Shown in pieces: positions 14,824 to 18,980 of a stretch of 18,980 nt of DNA. The DNA lies in contig USJW01000099.1 in NCBI GenBank assembly GCA_900555045.1, positions 1 through 18,980 of the forward strand, read 5' to 3'. Position numbers and translations under genes: made by a program. The notes under the pieces are model-generated. The model ran no database searches. It had not been told where the DNA came from and saw nothing but the letters and a program-made list of their open reading frames with translations. This DNA is from an uncultured Clostridium sp. (lineage in GTDB: Bacteria; Bacillota; Clostridia; Lachnospirales; Lachnospiraceae). The number at the start of each line of letters is the position of its first letter. The stretch's first letter is position 1.

Positions 14824-14863
14824 GGAGGGGCAAACGCACCCATAACGGTGCGCGCACACCTCC
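14824..14863. other. Intercistronic stem-loop between PTS IID and lyase genes
   Basis: CGCACC (14835-14840) and GGTGCG (14847-14852) form a perfect stem around six bases, and outer GGAGG (14824-14828) and CCTCC (14859-14863) can add a second helix. It lies about 40 bases after the IID stop. With no T-run it is more likely an RNA processing or stabilising element than a terminator. Confidence 0.55.
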
Positions 14864-14905
14864 CTCGTCCATTTCTATTCTGCTAAATCCGTTCCATATC
14901 CCTCA

Positions 14906-15715
14906 TCAGGCGATCAGACGGAGCACCGATAAAACCACGCCCAGCACGATGGTCAGGATCACCAGCTTGTAGGTGGTCCACTTTTTCACCTTGATCAGGT
15001 AAAAGATCAGGCCGGTGAAGAGCACGGGCAGCAGCTTCGGCGCGATGGCGTCGATCATCTCCTGGATGGCCACCACCTTCTGCTGGTCCCCGGGCATATT
15101 GGCCACGTACTGAATCGGCGTGGTGATCTTCACGAAGTTCACCGCCAGGCCGGAGATCACGGTCACACCGATCATGCTGGCCACATTGGAGATCTGCTCC
15201 ATTCTGGCGCTTAAGGTCTCGATGATGTTGGTGCCCAGCTTGTAGCCCCAGATTCCGGTGAGCAGCTTCACCGCCAGAAGGATGGCGTTCATGGCCACAA
15301 AGAACAGGATGGGGCCCATGATCAGCCCTTCCTGGGCCAGCGAGGCGCCTATGGTGGCGAACAGCGGCGCCAGGCAGAACTGCGCCAGGGAATCGCCGAT
15401 TCCGGCTAACGGCCCCATGAGAGCCATCTTGATGTTCCGGATCTCCTTGGAGGGCGTCCGGTTCTCCAGCATGACCAGGTGGAGGCTGGTGATGAAGGGC
15501 AGGAAGTGCATGTTGGTGTTGAAGAACTCGATGTTGTCCTTTAACGCCTCCTGGAGCTTGTCGTCATCGCCCTTGTACAGCTTGCGCAGCGCCGGGTACA
15601 TCACGTTGGCGTAGCCAAGGCCCTGGTAGTTTCCATAGTTAAATCCGTTCTGCAGGAAGTAGGCCCGCAGGGATGTCCTGATATAATCTTTCTTTTCCAG
15701 CTGATTAGATGCCAT
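14906..15715 (-). CDS. PTS mannose/GalNAc-family transporter subunit IID
   Basis: The 269-residue membrane protein has the family features RTSLRAYFLQNGFNYGNYQG near the start, FFNTNMHFLPFI, and MALMGPLAGIGDSLAQ before the first hydrophobic segments, with helices near the C-terminus. With IIC it forms the sugar channel of the mannose-type PTS, probably for a glycosaminoglycan-derived disaccharide. The ATG at 15715 overlaps the end of the IIC gene by 11 bases. The ribosome site GGAGG is 12 bases before it; TTG codons at 15721 (six bases from the GGAGG) and 15727 are possible alternative starts, so the N-terminus is uncertain by a few residues. Confidence 0.92.
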   Translation of the reverse strand: MASNQLEKKDYIRTSLRAYFLQNGFNYGNYQGLGYANVMYPALRKLYKGDDDKLQEALKDNIEFFNTNMHFLPFITSLHLVMLENRTPSKEIRNIKMALMGPLAGIGDSLAQFCLAPLFATIGASLAQEGLIMGPILFFVAMNAILLAVKLLTGIWGYKLGTNIIETLSARMEQISNVASMIGVTVISGLAVNFVKITTPIQYVANMPGDQQKVVAIQEMIDAIAPKLLPVLFTGLIFYLIKVKKWTTYKLVILTIVLGVVLSVLRLIA

Positions 15716-16493
15716 CTTCAAATTCAACCTCCACTTCTTCTACAGACTCGCTGCCGCCCTTCCCCGCGTGGAAGAACACGAGCAGTGCGATTGCGGTTCC
15801 CACGACAGCCACGCCCATGGTGGGAAGGTTTAAGTACGCGATTGCGATGTAGCCCAACAGCACGAAGGGAATCAAATCCTTCTTTGCCATCACGTTTAAG
15901 ATCATCGCAAAGCCGATTGCGGGAAGCATTTTTCCGGCCACGCCCAGCCCTGCGGAGAGCCATGCCGGGATTAAGGAGATCACGCGCTGCAGTCCCTCGG
16001 AGCTGAACGCCCCGCCGAAGCCGATGATAAAGCCCACCACAACGAAGACGCACACCGTGGCGTTGGCCGCTATGCGGAAGCCCTTAAAATTCTTTTGGTC
16101 TAACGCCTTGTAGGCGTAGCTGGTCAGAGTGGTGGCAAAGGTGTAGGTGGCGGTGATCACAAACTGGAAGGCTACCGCGAACGGGAAGGACAGCGCCAGC
16201 GCGGAGCCCACGTCGATGCCGGAGCCCTTCATGGTGATGGCGATGATGGTCCCCACGATGCCGGGGCCCATGGGATTCGGCGGCACGGAGCCCCCCTGGG
16301 AGACGCCAAAGCCCATGAAGGCCAGCTCACCCACCGCTCCCATGGCCAGGCCGGTGGGCAGGTCGCCCAGGATCAGGCCCACGCCGGCAGCCATCACCAG
16401 GCAGCGGTTGGTGTAGATCCCGTACAGCATGCCCGCCAGACAGAAGGCCGTCCACAAACCGATTAAAACACATTGAAAAATACTGATCGTCAC
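15705..16493 (-). CDS. PTS mannose/GalNAc-family transporter subunit IIC
   Basis: The 262-residue membrane protein has about eight hydrophobic segments and the IIC sequence AVGELAFMGFGVSQGGSVPP followed by NPMGPGIVGT. It translocates the sugar while IIB phosphorylates it. The start is GTG, supported by AGGAGG eight bases upstream; no ATG is in a better position. The acidic C-terminal tail (EEVEVEFEDG) runs into the IID start. Best match by order is AgaW/SP_0324 of the hyaluronan locus, but the sugar cannot be read from sequence alone. Confidence 0.92.
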   Translation of the reverse strand: MTISIFQCVLIGLWTAFCLAGMLYGIYTNRCLVMAAGVGLILGDLPTGLAMGAVGELAFMGFGVSQGGSVPPNPMGPGIVGTIIAITMKGSGIDVGSALALSFPFAVAFQFVITATYTFATTLTSYAYKALDQKNFKGFRIAANATVCVFVVVGFIIGFGGAFSSEGLQRVISLIPAWLSAGLGVAGKMLPAIGFAMILNVMAKKDLIPFVLLGYIAIAYLNLPTMGVAVVGTAIALLVFFHAGKGGSESVEEVEVEFEDGI

Positions 16494-16501
16494 AATAAAC
16501 C

Positions 16502-16507
16502 CCTCCT
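16502..16507 (-). promoter_or_regulatory. Ribosome binding site supporting the GTG start of IIC
   Basis: AGGAGG eight bases before GTG at 16493, within the 18-base gap after the IIB gene. Confidence 0.8.
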
Positions 16508-16511
16508 TTGA

Positions 16512-17003
16512 TTATAAGTACTTGTTGAGATCCACCCTGGCCGAGCCGTCGTCCCCGGAAGCCGTGGTCCGGGTGTTGAAGGTCACACCGTACTTGTCCC
16601 TCAGCTCCCTTAAGGCCGCCTTGTCCTCAGGCCCCAGGGCAATGTACTTGCTCACTTCCTCCTTGCCCGGCGCATGGTGGATATTACCCACATTGATCTC
16701 CTTTGCCGGAACCCCTCCGGCCACCAGGCGCAGCGCGTCCTCCGGCGTCTTGCACACAATAAAAATGTTCTGCTTCGGCGACGCCTTCATGATCACGTCG
16801 CAGGTGTGCTGCACGGAGAAGAACCGCATGGCAATGGTCTTTGGAACCACCGCCTTCATTAACGTCTGCTGCATGGGATCCTCGCTGGCCGAATCGTTGG
16901 CCACGATCACCGTGTTGACTCCCAGCGACTTAATCCACATCTGTCCCTGTCCGTGGATCAGGCGCTCGTCAATTCTGAATGCTACAATATTGGGCTCTGC
17001 CAT
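16512..17003 (-). CDS. PTS mannose/GalNAc-family subunit IIB
   Basis: This 163-residue cytoplasmic protein has the phosphorylation motif RIDERLIHGQGQ with His17, and the usual VIVANDSASEDPMQQTLMK and AGGVPAKEINVGNIHHAPGK stretches. HGQGQ followed by W is more like the AgaB/AgaV branch than ManX. It takes phosphate from IIA (His9) and transfers it to the sugar during uptake. The start has AAGGAGG seven bases upstream, and the gene begins 26 bases after the GH88 gene. Length is normal for the family. Confidence 0.93.
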   Translation of the reverse strand: MAEPNIVAFRIDERLIHGQGQMWIKSLGVNTVIVANDSASEDPMQQTLMKAVVPKTIAMRFFSVQHTCDVIMKASPKQNIFIVCKTPEDALRLVAGGVPAKEINVGNIHHAPGKEEVSKYIALGPEDKAALRELRDKYGVTFNTRTTASGDDGSARVDLNKYL

Positions 17004-17029
17004 TTTTTCCTCCTTATGGTTGACTTATT

Positions 17030-18220
17030 TTACCAGTACAGGTTCCAGTCCTTCCAGAACCGCACCAGAGCTTCCATATAAAAATAATCTCCCCAGATAT
17101 TTCCCTCGTCCACGCCTTTACCCGAGTGCCAGGAGTACACCCCGTGGAGCAGCACCGGCCTTCCGGCTCCCGCCTCCGGGTTGGTGTAGCCCTCCATGAG
17201 CGATCTTAGGATCCGGTGCATGGCGTGCCGGTAAACCTCCTTGTCCGGCTCCACCTCCGGCAGGTACTTCACCATCTCATGGATCCCGCAGACCGCCACC
17301 GCTGCGGCCGAGGAATCTCTCGACTGCCCGGAGCCGTCCGTGAAGATCAGATCCCAGTAGCAGACGTCGTCCTCAGGCAGCCGGTTTAAGAAGTAATTGG
17401 TCATCCCCTCAAACAGGTTGAACGCGCTCTCATCCCGGGTGCAGCGGTAGTTGAGCGGAATCCCGTAGATGCCCCACGCCTGCCCTCTGGCCCAGGCGGA
17501 GTCGTCGCTGTAGCCCTGGCGCGTCACGCCCCGCAGCGGCCGGCCCGTCTCCGGGTCAAAGTAAAAGGTGTGGTAGGCGGAGGCGTCGTCCCGAATCACA
17601 TGGTTGCAGGCCGTCTCATAGTGGCGCCTGGCCGCCCGCTCATACCGCCCGTCCCCGGTCACGCGGGAGGCCCAGTACAGCAGCGGAATGTTCAACAGGC
17701 AGTCGATGATCAGGCGGTAATTGTCCCGCGCTCCAAGCTCTCCCCAAGCCTGGACAAATCCGCCCGTCTCCTGGAACCGCTCCATCAGCTTGTCGGCCGC
17801 CAAAAGCCCGGCCCGCTTCGCCGTCTCTGACCCGGTGAGCTTAAAATCCGCCACGCAGGAGAGAGAGTACAGAAATCCCAGATCGTGGTGGTCCAGCTCG
17901 ATCCGCCGCTCCACCCGATTCAAAAAGGAATCAGTGTTTCGCTCAGCCAGCTTCTTAAAGGCCTGGTCCTCGGTGTACTCGTAGCACAGCCACAGAAGCC
18001 CGGTCCAAAAACCGTCCGTCCACTCGATGTTGTCGATCACCCCGTAGATCCCGCCCCCCGCCGCGGGGGTGGGAAAGCGCTCCCCTATGTACTCCATGTT
18101 GCAGCGGACCTGCTCCACCACGCGGTCCATGGCCCGCTCCACCTCCGCTCTCGTCAGCAGCCTGGTGTTCAGATATGTTTCCCGGCGTTTGACCGGCTCC
18201 ACCTGAATTGTCTTAATCAT
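17030..18220 (-). CDS. ugl: Unsaturated glucuronyl hydrolase (GH88)
   Basis: The 396-residue cytoplasmic enzyme hydrolyses the 4,5-unsaturated uronic acid from lyase-made glycosaminoglycan oligosaccharides. It has the GH88 (alpha/alpha)6-barrel motifs: NIEWTDGFWTGLLWL, DHHDLGFLYSLS with Asp113, NYRLIIDCLLNIPLLYWAS with Asp173, and GYSDDSAWARGQAWGIYGIP. These aspartates correspond by motif to the catalytic pair described in bacterial UGL (Asp88/Asp149 in Bacillus, Asp115/Asp175 in Streptococcus agalactiae). Length is typical. There is no signal peptide, which suits action on imported disaccharide. GGGAAGG precedes the ATG by six bases. The gene sits between PTS IIA and IIB exactly as in the streptococcal hyaluronan locus. 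Activity on sulfated versus unsulfated substrates cannot be read here. Confidence 0.94.
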   Translation of the reverse strand: MIKTIQVEPVKRRETYLNTRLLTRAEVERAMDRVVEQVRCNMEYIGERFPTPAAGGGIYGVIDNIEWTDGFWTGLLWLCYEYTEDQAFKKLAERNTDSFLNRVERRIELDHHDLGFLYSLSCVADFKLTGSETAKRAGLLAADKLMERFQETGGFVQAWGELGARDNYRLIIDCLLNIPLLYWASRVTGDGRYERAARRHYETACNHVIRDDASAYHTFYFDPETGRPLRGVTRQGYSDDSAWARGQAWGIYGIPLNYRCTRDESAFNLFEGMTNYFLNRLPEDDVCYWDLIFTDGSGQSRDSSAAAVAVCGIHEMVKYLPEVEPDKEVYRHAMHRILRSLMEGYTNPEAGAGRPVLLHGVYSWHSGKGVDEGNIWGDYFYMEALVRFWKDWNLYW

Positions 18221-18248
18221 AGAATCCTTCCCTTCTCAGCGTTCCTGC

Positions 18249-18680
18249 TCACAGTCCGTCCGTAAACTCCGGCTCCTCTTCGTGCGCGATGTCCTCGAAG
18301 CCGGTGACTCCGGCTATCGCGGCCGCCTTCACCATCCCGGCCAGCTGCTCAAAAGGCGCCGCCGCCCTGGAAAATACCGCCTCCACCATCCCGGCCATGT
18401 TGACTCCCGCCAGAACCCGGATCTCTTTTCCGGGAAACCTCTCCCCCAGCATGCACGCTGTGTTGAAGGGCGTCCCCCCAACCAGATCCGCCAGGATCAA
18501 GATCTCGTCGCTTCCCAGCCCTCCGACCGCCGCTTCCAGCGCCGTCCGAAGATCCTCCGAGCTCTGGCCGCTCTCAAAGTCCACGCCGGTCACGCACTCC
18601 GGTTTTCCCGCCACAAGCTCGATCGCGCTCAAAAGCCCACTTGGAAAATGCCCGTGTCCCGTCACAATAATTCCAATCAT
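18249..18680 (-). CDS. PTS mannose/GalNAc-family subunit IIA
   Basis: The 143-residue cytoplasmic protein has the EIIA-Man fold: IIVTGHGHFPSGLLSAIELV with the phosphorylated His9, then LILADLVGGTPFNTACML and VLAGVNMAGMVEA. It takes phosphate from HPr, which is not coded here, and gives it to IIB. It is the first gene of the operon, 28 bases ahead of the GH88 gene. AAAGGAG lies ten bases upstream of the ATG. By order it matches AgaF/SP_0321. The tail is acidic. Confidence 0.93.
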   Translation of the reverse strand: MIGIIVTGHGHFPSGLLSAIELVAGKPECVTGVDFESGQSSEDLRTALEAAVGGLGSDEILILADLVGGTPFNTACMLGERFPGKEIRVLAGVNMAGMVEAVFSRAAAPFEQLAGMVKAAAIAGVTGFEDIAHEEEPEFTDGL

Positions 18681-18705
18681 CTCTCCGCTTCTCCTTTCCG
18701 CCTTT

Positions 18706-18721
18706 AGTAAACTGGTTTACT
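18706..18721. promoter_or_regulatory. LacI-type operator over the transcription start of the GAG operon
   Basis: AGTAAACTGGTTTACT is a perfect seven-base inverted repeat (AGTAAAC/GTTTACT) with a two-base centre, the usual shape for LacI-family sites. It begins nine bases downstream of the -10 and covers the expected transcription start, so a bound repressor would block the promoter. The LacI regulator at 11614-12618 is the obvious partner. Confidence 0.75.
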
Positions 18722-18722
18722 T

Positions 18723-18780
18723 ACAAATGTAGTATAGTAGTTTTCATATGCATTGTCAATTGTTTTTTTCACAAATGCAG
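18723..18780 (-). repeat. Direct repeat flanking the GAG promoter
   Basis: ACAAATGTAG (18723-18732) and ACAAATGCAG (18771-18780) match at 9 of 10 bases and bracket the -35/-10 region at a distance of 48 bases. The role is unknown; chance is possible in AT-rich sequence. Confidence 0.3.
18731..18759 (-). promoter_or_regulatory. Near-consensus sigma-A promoter of the GAG operon
   Basis: On the minus strand a perfect TTGACA (18754-18759) and TATACT (18731-18736) are separated by 17 bases. Without repression it should be strong; it drives PTS IIA and probably the long run of leftward genes behind it. Confidence 0.88.
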
Positions 18781-18788
18781 ATTTTTGT

Positions 18789-18802
18789 ACTGTATTCACA
18801 GT
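18789..18802. promoter_or_regulatory. Perfect inverted repeat ACTGTATTCACAGT
   Basis: ACTGT and ACAGT face each other around four bases, 30 bases upstream of the -35 of the GAG operon. This position would suit an activator. I do not recognise it as a catabolite-response (cre) site. Confidence 0.4.
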
Positions 18803-18980
18803 TTTAATCTATATTTTTTGTGCAATAAATCTCATTAATTGGATTTTTCTAGGGAAATTGCCCTGGTTTTCGCCCTCACCACCACCCCTCATACAGCTCC
18901 GTCCCTTTCAGTAAACTATATGTAATTTTACCTAGTAAAGCATTGTTCTATCTCTGTTTACCACCTATTCCGCCTCATTT
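18803..18980. other. Upstream noncoding sequence, partly unexplained
   Basis: AT-rich sequence with no convincing gene to the window edge. It holds single GTAAAC-type half-sites (AGTAAAC near 18910 and GTTTAC near 18955) and a plus-strand hairpin CTAGGG/CCCTGG (18849-18866) followed by four T with no gene for it to end. Auxiliary operators or the end of a gene outside the window may account for these. Confidence 0.35.

Noticed and set aside
18849..18870. Plus-strand hairpin with TTTT, possible terminator
   Set aside because: No rightward gene precedes it in the window, and the stem needs a G-T pair; listed only as part of the noncoding region.

Overview
The window looks like part of a fairly GC-rich Firmicutes chromosome, most likely from a gut Lachnospiraceae (Enterocloster/Hungatella-like) anaerobe. 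This rests on strong AGGAGG ribosome sites, consensus sigma-A promoters in short AT-rich gaps, an assimilatory-type Asr sulfite reductase, short clostridial CstA, mannose-family PTS genes, and a secreted protein with the wall-binding repeat common in that family. The taxon is an inference. No rRNA, tRNA, CRISPR, insertion sequence or phage gene was seen.

Left part (1-2633). The end of an asr operon (asrB start, asrA) reads leftwards from a promoter with a Rex-like site upstream. Next come a small leftward pair, a DUF2975 membrane protein and a YozG-type XRE regulator, whose promoter has an unusually symmetric architecture.

Middle left (2634-6756). A rightward LytS-type histidine kinase, its LytTR response regulator and a CstA-family transporter form a sensor/transporter unit. 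It resembles known pyruvate-sensing modules (BtsSR-BtsT, YpdAB-YhjX, LytST-PftAB). A TGCATTT element occurs in both promoter regions. A shared hairpin terminator separates this block from a leftward gene for a secreted cell-wall-binding protein with a DUF5067-like domain.

Right part (7618-18680). Ten genes follow one another, all leftwards, from one near-consensus promoter carrying a LacI-type operator: PTS IIA, GH88 unsaturated glucuronyl hydrolase, PTS IIB, IIC, IID, heparinase II/III-like lyase, LacI regulator, alpha/beta hydrolase, OLD-family ATPase/nuclease, and a SUKH/TPR protein. The first seven match the order of the pneumococcal hyaluronan-utilisation locus (IIA-ugl-IIB-IIC-IID-(yajC)-hep-regR) except that yajC is missing. 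They should import glycosaminoglycan-derived unsaturated disaccharides and cleave them to a sugar acid and an amino sugar phosphate.

The least familiar part is the last pair. It joins an OLD-type ATPase-TOPRIM protein with an inserted four-cysteine cluster to a SUKH-like/TPR protein. It may be a defence or conflict module lying behind the carbohydrate operon, which is inference only.
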